DNA from: an uncultured Verrucomicrobiota bacterium | GTDB taxonomy: Bacteria; Verrucomicrobiota; Verrucomicrobiia; Limisphaerales; UBA9464 | Reading direction: 5' to 3' | DNA length: 44,945 nucleotides | Assembly: GCA_903842505.1 (NCBI GenBank) | Contig: CAIMMI010000008.1 | Location: 1-44,945, forward strand | Part shown: positions 7,402-14,963 of the stretch, in pieces | Layout: each line of letters starts with the position of its first letter | Numbering within the stretch: position 1 is the stretch's first letter | Position numbers and translations under genes: made by a program | Notes under the pieces: model-generated | The model's database searches: none | What the model saw: the letters and a program-made list of their open reading frames with translations, nothing else | Told to the model about the DNA's origin: nothing

Positions 7402-9525
7402 TCATCGGAGGAAGCGGAATTCGGCAGACGCGAGGAGCGCCTGGGCGAAGGACGTCCAGGCGACTTCGCCGGGGCGCATGGCTTCGCGGGAGCGCGCGGG
7501 TGGGCGCCGGCGTCGGTCCGGGGGTGGATTGGAGGGTTGGGAAGGGGGTGGATTGCGGGCGATGTCGCCGATCTCGAGCCGGAGGAATTCAGCGGCGCGG
7601 GTCAGTTCGCGCGGGGTGGCGGGGCGACCGAAAGCGAGGCGGTAGGCGCGATCGATGCGTTCGCGCGGGGAGAGGCCGGCGTCGGCGAGGAGGCGTCGTG
7701 CGAAGGCTCCGGAGATGCGGAGGATGTCCTCATTGTTCATGAGGTAGAGCGCCTGGGAGGGGACGTTGGTGGTGTCGCGGTCGGCGACGACAAGGCTGGG
7801 TTCGGCGAAGTCGAACAGTTCCATGGATTCGGGGACGAATCCGCGGATGACCGGGAGGTAGACGCTGCGTTTGCGGGCGAAGGAAGCGTCGCGGAGGGAA
7901 TCGGCGCCGCGCCGGAGCGGGGCATCGCCGATGGCGGCGACGGGCGAGGAGCGCGGGGGTTCGGTGTCGAGGATGCCGCTGACGGCGAGCATGGCGTCGC
8001 GGATCGCCTCGGCTTCCAGGCGGCGCGGGGTGGAGCGCCAGAGGAGCGTGTTGTCGGGATCGAGGTTGGCGGCCTGCGGGGAGGCGGTGGAGGCGAGTTG
8101 GTAGGTGCGGCTGAGGACGATCTCGCGGAGGAGCGACTTCAAGGACCAGCCGGACGACTGGAACCGGAGGGCGAGGTTGTCGAGGAGTTCCGGGTGGGTC
8201 GGCTTCTCGCCGAGGGCGCCGAAGTCGTCGGCGGTGCGGACCAGGCCGCGACCAAAGAGGTGGAGCCAGGCGCGGTTGACGGCGACGCGGGCGGTGAGGG
8301 GATTCCCGGATCGGGTGAGCCAATCGGCGAGCTGGAGGCGGCCGGATTCGCGGGTGGGGATCGGGGGCGGTGGGGTCGTGTTGAGGACCTCGACGAAGCC
8401 GCGGGGGACGACGGGTCCCTTCTGGGTGATCTCTCCACGGACGAGCAGGGCGCACTGCATGGGCCGGCCCTCGCGAACGCCCATGGCCCGAGGGGAACCT
8501 TCGGGAGGCATGGGCGGGAGGGGAGCCTCGGGTTCCGGGCGGGGGCGGTTGTTGGCGGCGGCGCGACGGGCGGCCTGGCGGGCGGCCTTGCCGGCGGGAC
8601 GGGTGCGATCGGGTTCCGGGGATGCGGTGGCGGCAGCGGCGGGCGCTTCCGGAAGCTTGCCGAGGGCGAGGAGGCTCGAGGGTTGGCGATTGCCCTGGTT
8701 GGTGACGGTTCCGTAGAGCGTCTGGGTGCTGCGGAAGATGCCGGCGAGGGCGTAGTAATCGCGCTGGCTGATGGGATCGAACTTGTGGTCGTGGCAGCGG
8801 GCGCAGGCGACGGACACGCCGAGGACGGCGCGGCTGGTGACGTCGATCTGTTCGTCGACAAGGTCCATGAGGAACTGCTCGCGTCGGCGTTCGTTGAGGC
8901 CCTTGGGTCCGACGGCGAGGAATCCGGTGGCGATGACGTTCTGGTCGCGCTGTTCGGTGGAGGAGGCGGGGAGCAGGTCCCCGGCGACCTGGCGGCGGAC
9001 GAACTCGTCGTAGGGAAGGTCGGCGTTGACGGCGTCGATGACCCAATCGCGATAACGCCAGGCCTCGGGGAAGGCGTTGTTGCGTTCCTTGCCGGTGCTT
9101 TCGGCGTAGCGGGCGACATCGAGCCAGTGGCGTCCCCAGCGTTCGCCGAAGCGTGGGGAGGCGAGGAGGTCGTCGACGATGCGTGCGAAGGCTTCGGGGG
9201 AGGGATCGGCGGCGTACTTCTCGACGAGGTCGGGCTCGGGAGGTAGGCCGGTGAGATCGAAGCTGACGCGGCGGAGGAGGGTGCGGGGATCGGCGTCACC
9301 GACCGGGTTGATGCCGCGGGTCTCGAGGGTGGCGAGGATGAAGCGGTCGACGTCCGAGCGGGGCCAGTCAGCGTGGCGGACGGCGGGGATGGCCGGGGCC
9401 TTGGGCGGCTGGAAGGACCAGAACGAACGGCCGGTGGCGACGTCGGGGGCTCCGCGGACGGTACCGGCCGCGGTGAGGCAGGCCAGGAGGAACCGGACGG
9501 CGAGGCGATGGAATGAAGAATTCAC
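7402..9525 (-). CDS. PSCyt2/PSD1 (DUF1549-DUF1553) protein
   Basis: A 707-residue exported protein. A Sec-type signal peptide covers about residues 1-26 (RFLLACLTAAGTVRGA). DUF1549 (PSCyt2) spans about 55-270, with FDLTGLPP, SPRFGERWGRHWLDVARYAES and a heme-type CARCH motif at 241-245 followed by DHKFDPI. A variable Pro/Ala-rich middle follows, then DUF1553 (PSD1) at about 425-690 with GRLQLADWLT, NRAWLHLFGRGLVRT and RRLEAEAIRDAML. The N-terminal cytochrome domain (PSCyt1) found in many relatives is absent, so at most one c-type heme site remains. Start codon GTG at 9523-9525. It is upstream of and probably co-transcribed with the DUF1501 gene. The family's activity is not established; a role in extracytoplasmic degradation with an electron-transfer step is inferred. 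Confidence 0.93.
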   Translation of the reverse strand: MNSSFHRLAVRFLLACLTAAGTVRGAPDVATGRSFWSFQPPKAPAIPAVRHADWPRSDVDRFILATLETRGINPVGDADPRTLLRRVSFDLTGLPPEPDLVEKYAADPSPEAFARIVDDLLASPRFGERWGRHWLDVARYAESTGKERNNAFPEAWRYRDWVIDAVNADLPYDEFVRRQVAGDLLPASSTEQRDQNVIATGFLAVGPKGLNERRREQFLMDLVDEQIDVTSRAVLGVSVACARCHDHKFDPISQRDYYALAGIFRSTQTLYGTVTNQGNRQPSSLLALGKLPEAPAAAATASPEPDRTRPAGKAARQAARRAAANNRPRPEPEAPLPPMPPEGSPRAMGVREGRPMQCALLVRGEITQKGPVVPRGFVEVLNTTPPPPIPTRESGRLQLADWLTRSGNPLTARVAVNRAWLHLFGRGLVRTADDFGALGEKPTHPELLDNLALRFQSSGWSLKSLLREIVLSRTYQLASTASPQAANLDPDNTLLWRSTPRRLEAEAIRDAMLAVSGILDTEPPRSSPVAAIGDAPLRRGADSLRDASFARKRSVYLPVIRGFVPESMELFDFAEPSLVVADRDTTNVPSQALYLMNNEDILRISGAFARRLLADAGLSPRERIDRAYRLAFGRPATPRELTRAAEFLRLEIGDIARNPPPSQPSNPPPDRRRRPPARSREAMRPGEVAWTSFAQALLASAEFRFLR

Positions 9526-9705
9526 GGCGGACAGGTTGGAACGGACGCTCTGAAGGGATCGACGCGCGGGGATGGGGGGAGGTTACGGGTGGTGGGCGAG
9601 TTTCAAGATTCAAGGCTTCAAGTTTGAAGCGGGTTGGGCGGGGAGTTTCCAGATGCCAGGGAGGGGCCGAAGCCCCGGTGGTCCAGGTTGAAGTCAGTCG
9701 TAGCA

Positions 9706-9901
9706 GGTGCGGAGCACCGACAGAGGGTAGCCCAGCGCGTGAGCGCTGGGTTCTGGTCCTCAAAGCGGATCGAGCCCCGGAAGGGGGACAGAAGGCTAGG
9801 GCGCGCGGTTCGGTCTGGAATTCTGTCGCCCCTCCGGGGCTCGAAGCGTTACGGGACGCGGTCTCCACGGCTGACGCTATCTTCTTTCGGTGCTCCGCAC
9901 C
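9706..9901. repeat. 196-bp nested imperfect palindrome (MITE/REP-like)
   Basis: The outer arms GGTGCGGAGCACCGA (9706-9720) and TCGGTGCTCCGCACC (9887-9901) are perfect 15-bp inverted repeats. Inside them, CGAGCCCCGGAAGGGGGACA... (9771-9793) pairs with ...GCCCCTCCGGGGCTCG (9820-9843) with about two mismatches, and CCCAGCGCGTGAGCGCTGGG (9731-9750) forms its own 8-bp stem with a 4-base loop. The flanking 20 bases also pair imperfectly. It has no coding capacity. Confidence 0.8.
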
Positions 9902-10024
9902 GATGGAACCCCGGGGGTCTACGCGGTTTCGGGCGAGGGCGAAGGTTCGCAAGGCAGGTAGGTTTCGCGCGAAGCCGCGAGGGCGCGAAGGGATCCGTGC
10001 TGTCGAGTCGGTGCGGGATTCATC

Positions 10025-10050
10025 GGCTCGTGGGGACACTCGCCCCACCG
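10025..10050 (+). repeat. GGACACTCGCCCCACC-family dispersed repeat
   Basis: The core continues into GGAGGGTGG. It is followed after 18 bases by a GCCTCCTGACGTCG hairpin, the same order as at 5581-5689. Confidence 0.8.
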
Positions 10051-10068
10051 GAGGGTGGCAGGGGGACA

Positions 10069-10115
10069 GCCTCCTGACGTCGACTGCTACAGCGTAGTCG
10101 ACGACGTGAGGAGGC
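10069..10115 (+). repeat. GCCTCCTGACGTCG-family hairpin
   Basis: The left arm GCCTCCTGACGTCGACTGCT and the right arm AGTCGACGACGTGAGGAGGC are near-perfect reverse complements around a short loop. This is the best-preserved hairpin of the family in the window. Confidence 0.78.
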
Positions 10116-10147
10116 GAAGGATCGGGAGACTGGGAACTCGTCCACCA

Positions 10148-10212
10148 GCCTCCTGACTTTGGCTGCTACGGCGGTGAGGGGGACAGCCTCCTCACGTCGA
10201 CTGCTACAGATG
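10148..10212 (+). repeat. Two tandem GCCTCCTGAC-family units just upstream of the RidA gene
   Basis: Copies begin at 10148 (GCCTCCTGACTTTGGCTGCT) and 10186 (GCCTCCTCACGTCGACTGCT). The second ends about 55 bases before the RidA start codon, inside what should be its promoter or leader region. Confidence 0.72.
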
Positions 10213-10266
10213 CGGTGCTGGAGGAAGCGTATTGGCCCGGGGCTGAAACTTCGGCAGGGTTGTCGC

Positions 10267-10728
10267 ATGAGTGCTGAATCGCGATTGAAGGAGTTGAATC
10301 TGGTCCTGCCGCCTGCGCCGCGTCCGATCGCGGTGTACAAGCCGGTGGTGGTGCTGGGGAACACGATCTATGTGTCCGGGCACGGGCCGGTGCGGACGGA
10401 CGGGACGTTGATCACGGGCGTGGTCGGGAAGGATCTGGACCTGGAAGCCGGCAAGGCGGCGGCTCGTCAGGTGGGCCTGGCGATCTTGGCGAACCTGAAG
10501 GCGCACTTCGGGACGCTGGACAAGGTCAAGCGGGTGGTGAAGACGCTGGGCATGGTGAACACGGCGCCGGATTTCTATGATCATCCGAAGGTGATCAACG
10601 GCTGCAGCGAGTTGTTCGCCGAAGTGTGGGGTCCGGAGAACGGGATCGGGGCGCGGTCGGCGGTGGGCATGGGGCCGTTGCCCGGCAACATCGCGGTCGA
10701 GATCGAGGTCATCTTCGAACTGGCCTGA
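10267..10728 (+). CDS. RidA-family (YjgF/UK114) protein
   Basis: A 153-residue member of the RidA superfamily, of the slightly longer type with the ending GARSAVGMGPLPGNIAVEIEVIF. RidA proteins form trimers that hydrolyse reactive enamine/imine intermediates released by PLP enzymes. The conserved arginine that binds the substrate carboxylate appears to be R130 in IGARSAVG, and VEIEVIFEL is the typical last strand. I chose ATG at 10267 (MSAESRLKEL); the open frame extends 36 codons upstream, but that part lies in dispersed repeats. The stop is 3 bases before the next gene, a PLP enzyme acting on amino acids, which suits the imine-clearing role. Cytoplasmic; exact substrate unknown. Confidence 0.9.
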   Translation: MSAESRLKELNLVLPPAPRPIAVYKPVVVLGNTIYVSGHGPVRTDGTLITGVVGKDLDLEAGKAAARQVGLAILANLKAHFGTLDKVKRVVKTLGMVNTAPDFYDHPKVINGCSELFAEVWGPENGIGARSAVGMGPLPGNIAVEIEVIFELA

Positions 10729-10731
10729 TTC

Positions 10732-11844
10732 ATGAAGCCGTGGCCCGGGATCGAGAATGCCGACGAGGTTCCCTCGCCGGCGCTGTTGCTGGATGAGGCG
10801 CGGATCGATGCGAACATCGCGTCGATGCTGCGGATCGCCGGGGACCCGGGCCGGTTGCGGCCGCACCTGAAGACGCACAAACTGCCGCAGTTGGTGCGTC
10901 GTCAGGTGGCGGTGGGGATCACGAAGGCCAAGGTGGCGACGATCGCCGAGGCGGAGATGGCGGCGGTGCACGGGGTACGGGACGTGCTGTTGTCGCTGCA
11001 ACCGGTGGGGCCGAATGCGGCGCGGTTGGTTCGGCTGTTGGCGTTGTTTCCGCAGGTCCGGTTCTCGGCAGTGGTGGACGACGTGGCGGTGGTGGCGCAG
11101 TTGGCGAAGCGGGTGGCGGAGTCCGGAGTGGAACGGGTGCTGGGCGTTTTTGTGGATCTCGACATTGGGCAGCATCGGACGGGCGTGGCACCCGGGCCGG
11201 GTGCGGTGGCGGTGGTGGAAGAGATCCGGCGACATGCGGAGCTGCAGTTCCGTGGATTGCACGCCTATGACGGGCATCTGGGGATCACCGATCTGACGGC
11301 GCGCACGACGGCGTGTGACGCCGGGTATGCGGCGGTCGAGGCCTTGCGGCAGCAGTTGGAAGCGGGTGGAATTTCTGTGGGAGCGATCATCGCGGGCGGT
11401 TCGCCGACCTTTCCGATCCATGCGCGTCGGTCGGGCGTGGAACTGAGCCCGGGCACGACGGTGTTCTGGGATGCGGGATATGGAACGAAACTGCCGGACC
11501 TGCCGTTTGAACCGGCGGCATTCCTGATCACGCGGGTGGTGAGCCGTCCAGCACCGGATTGCCTGTGCCTGGATCTGGGTCACAAGGCGGTGTCGGCGGA
11601 GATGGCGCCTCCGCGGGCGGTGTTTCCTTCGCTGCCCGATGCGGAAGCGGTGAGCCACAGCGAGGAGCATCTGGTGATCCGGACGGCGCGGGCGGCGGAG
11701 TTCCAGATCGGGGATGTGCTGTACGCGATCCCGTGGCACGTGTGTCCGACCGTGGCGCTGCATCAGGAAGCGTGGCTCGTGCGCGAGGGCAAGGCAGTGG
11801 AGCGATGGACAGTGGAGGCCCGGGCGCGGCGGATCACGGTCTAG
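10732..11844 (+). CDS. D-threonine aldolase / D-serine dehydratase-like PLP enzyme
   Basis: A 370-residue fold-type III (alanine-racemase-like) PLP protein. The N-terminal barrel begins VPSPALLLDEARIDANI. The PLP lysine is the first Lys in RPHLKTHK (K47). A glycine-rich IIAGGSPTFP segment follows, then GTTVFWDAGY. The C-terminal beta domain ends with PWHVCPTVALH, where H336 and C338 fit the His-x-Cys metal site of the D-serine dehydratase-like domain. Members cleave or dehydrate D-beta-hydroxy amino acids; aldolase (glycine plus aldehyde) and dehydratase (via aminoacrylate) cannot be told apart here. It is preceded by a RidA gene at 3 bases and followed by an exported glycosidase at 10 bases. 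RidA would remove aminoacrylate or imine released by a dehydratase, which slightly favours that reaction. Confidence 0.88.
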   Translation: MKPWPGIENADEVPSPALLLDEARIDANIASMLRIAGDPGRLRPHLKTHKLPQLVRRQVAVGITKAKVATIAEAEMAAVHGVRDVLLSLQPVGPNAARLVRLLALFPQVRFSAVVDDVAVVAQLAKRVAESGVERVLGVFVDLDIGQHRTGVAPGPGAVAVVEEIRRHAELQFRGLHAYDGHLGITDLTARTTACDAGYAAVEALRQQLEAGGISVGAIIAGGSPTFPIHARRSGVELSPGTTVFWDAGYGTKLPDLPFEPAAFLITRVVSRPAPDCLCLDLGHKAVSAEMAPPRAVFPSLPDAEAVSHSEEHLVIRTARAAEFQIGDVLYAIPWHVCPTVALHQEAWLVREGKAVERWTVEARARRITV

Positions 11845-11850
11845 GAGGGA
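11843..11850 (+). promoter_or_regulatory. Strong Shine-Dalgarno AGGAGGGA
   Basis: AGGAGGGA ends 4 bases before the ATG at 11855 and overlaps the stop of the PLP enzyme gene. It fixes the glycosidase start at 11855 rather than the longer open frame beginning at 11714. Few other genes in this window have such a clear ribosome-binding site. Confidence 0.8.
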
Positions 11851-11854
11851 AGAT

Positions 11855-13684
11855 ATGACCGCGGACAGTGGTTGGATCGGGTGGGCGTTGCGCGGGGCGC
11901 TGTTGCTGGCGTTGCTGGCGGGGGGCGGGCGTGTGGATGCGGGGCCGGCGCGGATCGAGCAACGGACGAATGGCTGGTGGTGGGTGGGGTCGGATTCGAA
12001 GCCGTTCCTGAGCGTCGGGGCGTGTGTGGTTTCTGGGTGGGACAGCCGGGAGAATCACGATCCGGAGAACCCGGGATATTCCGTGTGGAAGGTGCACCCG
12101 ACGCCGGAGGCGTGGGCGGACGTGACGTTGCGGCGGCTGCATTCGTGGGGGTTCAACACGCTGGGCGCGTGGGCGGATCCGTCGGTGTTGGGGCCGGCGC
12201 AAAAGCGGGCGGCGGCCGAGGGCCGGGCGTTGTGGGTGACGCCGGTGCTGCACATGGGGTCGTCGGCGGGTGCGCCGTGGTGGGACCTGTGGGATCCGGT
12301 GGTGGTTGGCCGGATGGAGGAGAAGGCGCGGGACGAGATGGCGCTGTATCGGGGGGATGCGCGGGTGCTGGGGTATTACTCGGACAACGAGCTGGGTTGG
12401 TGGGGAGCGACGTTGTGGAAGCTGACGCTGGAGCAGAAGCCGACGAGCGGGCAGCGGCAGCGGTTGGTGGGGTTGCTGCGGGAGCGGTATGCGGGGGACT
12501 GGGGGCGGTTGCGGGAGGACTTTGATGCGGAGAATGCGGATGGATGGGAAGCGTTGGAACGGGGTGGGGCGCTGTATGTGAAGGCGGGTGGGCGAGGGTT
12601 TGGGGTGTTGCGTGAGTTTCTGGGTCTGGTCGCGACGCGGTATTACCGGTTGTGCCGGGACATCGTGAAGAAGCACGACCCGGAAGCGCTGTTCCTCGGG
12701 GATCGGTACGCCTCGTTCTATTACCCGGAGGTGGCACGGGCGGCGGGTCGGTATGTGGATGCGATCTCCAGCAACCTGAACGCGGACTGGAACGACGGGA
12801 CATTCGTGCGGTGTTACCTGGACACCCTGCACCGGATCACGGGCAAGCCGATCCTGGTAACCGAGATCTATGGCGCGGCGGCCGAGAACCGGTCGGGGAA
12901 CCGGAACACGCATGGCATCTATCCGGTGGTGAAGCGGCAGTCGGATCGGGCGAAGCTGGTGCGGCGGACGCTGGAGCAGTTGGTGCGGACGCCGAGTGTG
13001 ATCGGGGTCGACTGGTTCCAGTACGCGGATGAACCGCTGCACGGGCGAGGGGATGGGGAGAACTTCAACTTCGGGTTGGTGGACATCCACGACCGTCCGT
13101 ATGCGGAGTTGGTGGGCGTGTTTGCGGAATTGGATACCGAGCGGGAGCGGGGACGGGGGCGGCAGGAGCGGATGGATGCGCGGGGTGGGTTGCCGCGGGC
13201 GCCGCGGGATGTCTTTGAGGATTTCGTGGCGACGCGGGCGATGAAGGGTTGGGACCGGGAGCGGGGGTTCATTCCGCCGACGAGTGAGGAGCCCTGCGCG
13301 GATCTTTACGGTTGCTGGGAGGGCGGGTCATTGGTGCTGGGGTTGTGCGCGATGGATGCGATGGAGCCGGCGTTGTATCGGGGGGGCTTCGTGCCGAAGC
13401 AGGATCGGGCGCAGTGGGGGGTGGAGATCGACGGGCGGGAGGTGGTGCGGGTCCGGGTGGGTTCCGGGAAAGAGCCGATTCCAAGCCATCCGCGAGTGCG
13501 CGTGGAACAGATCACGGGTCCGGCGCCGGCGGTGCGGACGACGGTGGCGATGCGGATTCCGGTGGAGGAGTTGGGGCGGAAGCGGTGGGCTGCGGGGACG
13601 AAAGTGCGACTGAAGGCGTGGTATGAGACGCACGGCCAGGTGCAGCGGGTGGAGTGGGAGGGGGAGTACGGTCTGGGCCGGTGA
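11855..13684 (+). CDS. Exported glycoside hydrolase, agarase-like (clan GH-A fold)
   Basis: A 609-residue protein with a signal peptide (hydrophobic ALRGALLLALLAGG, cleavage near VDA at residue 29). Residues about 35-430 look like a clan GH-A TIM barrel of the beta-agarase (GH50)/GH42 kind. YYSDNELGWW places the acid/base Glu at E179, ILVTEIYGA places the nucleophile at E337, and VDWFQYADEPLHG...FNFGLVDIHDRPY is a typical barrel end. The last 150 residues (from about 450) resemble a CBM9-like beta-sandwich, with repeated Trp/Val strands. It therefore probably cleaves an extracellular polysaccharide; the sugar cannot be read. It ends 6 bases before the convergent acyltransferase. Co-transcription with the RidA and PLP genes is likely from spacing but the functional link is unclear. 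Confidence 0.75.
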   Translation: MTADSGWIGWALRGALLLALLAGGGRVDAGPARIEQRTNGWWWVGSDSKPFLSVGACVVSGWDSRENHDPENPGYSVWKVHPTPEAWADVTLRRLHSWGFNTLGAWADPSVLGPAQKRAAAEGRALWVTPVLHMGSSAGAPWWDLWDPVVVGRMEEKARDEMALYRGDARVLGYYSDNELGWWGATLWKLTLEQKPTSGQRQRLVGLLRERYAGDWGRLREDFDAENADGWEALERGGALYVKAGGRGFGVLREFLGLVATRYYRLCRDIVKKHDPEALFLGDRYASFYYPEVARAAGRYVDAISSNLNADWNDGTFVRCYLDTLHRITGKPILVTEIYGAAAENRSGNRNTHGIYPVVKRQSDRAKLVRRTLEQLVRTPSVIGVDWFQYADEPLHGRGDGENFNFGLVDIHDRPYAELVGVFAELDTERERGRGRQERMDARGGLPRAPRDVFEDFVATRAMKGWDRERGFIPPTSEEPCADLYGCWEGGSLVLGLCAMDAMEPALYRGGFVPKQDRAQWGVEIDGREVVRVRVGSGKEPIPSHPRVRVEQITGPAPAVRTTVAMRIPVEELGRKRWAAGTKVRLKAWYETHGQVQRVEWEGEYGLGR

Positions 13685-13690
13685 GGCGGA

Positions 13691-14884
13691 TCAAGGGGAG
13701 GTGGGACGACGGAACCAGGCGGCCACACGGGTGGGCCAGTCGCGTCGCATGAACGGCTTCTCCACCCAGAGGAAGAGGAGGGTGCAGACGGCGAGCATGG
13801 GAGGGATGCTCACGGTTGCGATGAGGAGGAAACGGCCGACGTGGTTTTGGGTGGGGCCCAGCCAGTGGTTGAGGGAAGGGGCGTACGATTGCATCAGCCA
13901 CTGGTGCCAGAGGTAAATCGTGTAGCACATGCCGCCCACGGTGAAGATCCAGCGGTTGGCGAGGAAGCGTGGGAGGACAGTGCCGCCGAGGGAGCCGAGG
14001 AAGGCCAGCGTCAGGCAGGCAGAGTGGAGGAGGGCGCCGTGGGTCGTGGCGGCGAGTTCGTTCAGGAAGAGGAATCCAGTCCAGCCAACGAGGGCAGCGA
14101 AGTCCCATCCGATCCAGTTGGGCAGGGTGGCTTTCCATCGGGACAGGTAGACATCGACGGAGATGAATCCGGCGGCGAAGTACTCGAAGGAGCCTGGGAG
14201 CGAGAGGTGGATCCGTTCGTTGGTGACGTTGCGGAGGGCGCCGACGGCCAGGACGGCACCTGCCAGAATGAGCCAGCGGATCCATTGGTTGGGGATGGCG
14301 AAGAGGAAGGTGAGGGCGGGGGCGAGGAGGTAAAACTGGAACTCGACCTCGAGTGACCAGGCCGCGGCATTGATGGTGCTGAAGTGGTCGAAGGTCTGGT
14401 TGTGTTGGTAGACAAGGCTCGCGAGGAGGTTCGGGATCCGGTCGACCAAGGGGGCGCCGCTGATCAGATACGACAGCAACCAGAGGACGATCAGGTTGAA
14501 GAAATAGGGTGGCTCAAGCCGGGTAAGCCGGCGGAGGAAGAAGTTGCCGAGGGTGGGTTTCCGGCCGCCGTTGAGGTGATGGTTGGCGTAGGGGAGCGCG
14601 ACGATGAAGGCGCTGATGGCGAAGAAGAGCGGTACTCCGAGGAAACCGCGTCGAACCAGTGCGAAAACGCTCCGATCGAGGAGTGAAGTCGTCACCGGGC
14701 GCCCCAGTTGGGCGTCGAGGTGAAAGCAGACGACCGCCATGACGGCGATGAAGCGGAGGCCGTCGACCTGCGGGATCAGTCTGCCGGCTGAGGTTTCCCG
14801 GGCGCACGCTGTGAGCAGCCGGTCCGACCAGGATCGGTGTTGATTCTGACCGGAGCCTTCAGCGGGAGTCACGGTCGGTTCCAT
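13691..14884 (-). CDS. Acyltransferase family 3 membrane protein
   Basis: A 397-residue integral membrane O-acyltransferase (Acyl_transf_3). Family marks are IPQVDGLRFIAVMAVVCFH near residues 38-55, with H55 the probable catalytic His, then RRGFLGVPLFFAISAFIVAL at about 79-97 and RRLTRLEPPYFFNLI. About ten membrane helices follow, with a WSLEVEFQFYLLAP segment and a C-terminal LFLWVEKPFMRR. Such enzymes acetylate or acylate cell-surface polysaccharides, peptidoglycan or lipids; the acceptor is unknown. I chose ATG at 14884. The open frame runs 49 codons further but that part covers a hairpin and the end of the phosphofructokinase gene. The gene follows phosphofructokinase by 79 bases and converges on the glycosidase. 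Confidence 0.9.
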   Translation of the reverse strand: MEPTVTPAEGSGQNQHRSWSDRLLTACARETSAGRLIPQVDGLRFIAVMAVVCFHLDAQLGRPVTTSLLDRSVFALVRRGFLGVPLFFAISAFIVALPYANHHLNGGRKPTLGNFFLRRLTRLEPPYFFNLIVLWLLSYLISGAPLVDRIPNLLASLVYQHNQTFDHFSTINAAAWSLEVEFQFYLLAPALTFLFAIPNQWIRWLILAGAVLAVGALRNVTNERIHLSLPGSFEYFAAGFISVDVYLSRWKATLPNWIGWDFAALVGWTGFLFLNELAATTHGALLHSACLTLAFLGSLGGTVLPRFLANRWIFTVGGMCYTIYLWHQWLMQSYAPSLNHWLGPTQNHVGRFLLIATVSIPPMLAVCTLLFLWVEKPFMRRDWPTRVAAWFRRPTSP

Positions 14885-14888
14885 GAAG

Positions 14889-14935
14889 AAGCCCCCGTGA
14901 AATCCCGCCGATTGACGGGGCTTGCACGGGGGCTT
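14889..14935 (-). terminator. 11-bp perfect hairpin after phosphofructokinase
   Basis: The arms AAGCCCCCGTG (14889-14899) and CACGGGGGCTT (14925-14935) are perfect reverse complements with a 25-base loop. It lies 28 bases after the phosphofructokinase stop and 4 bases before the acyltransferase start. The following minus-strand bases (CTTCAT) give only a weak U-tract, so it could also be a leader structure of the acyltransferase messenger. Confidence 0.6.
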
Positions 14936-14963
14936 TGGTCGGGTTGGAAGGAGCGGCCGGGGC

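Larger units (their letters stand above)
9526..10266. other. 741-base intergenic space made of dispersed repeats
   Basis: This space lies between the divergent DUF1549/DUF1553 and RidA genes. It contains a TCAAGATTCAAGGCTTCAAG tract (9602-9621, similar in kind to 3911-3940), the 196-bp imperfect palindrome 9706-9901, a TTTCGCGCGAAGCCGCGAGG motif near 9962, one GGACACTCGCCCCACC copy, a GCCTCCTGACGTCG hairpin (10069-10115) and two further GCCTCCTGAC copies (10148 and 10186). Together these units cover a large share of the space. I see no gene, and the promoters for both flanking genes must lie in what is left. Confidence 0.75.

Noticed and set aside
10159-10266. 36-codon extension of the RidA protein
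   Set aside because: It is read from GCCTCCTGAC repeats and adds residues not found in this small, compact family.
11714-11854. Longer glycosidase start at 11714
   Set aside because: It would overlap the PLP enzyme by 130 bases; AGGAGGGA just before the ATG at 11855 and the signal peptide that follows fix the start.
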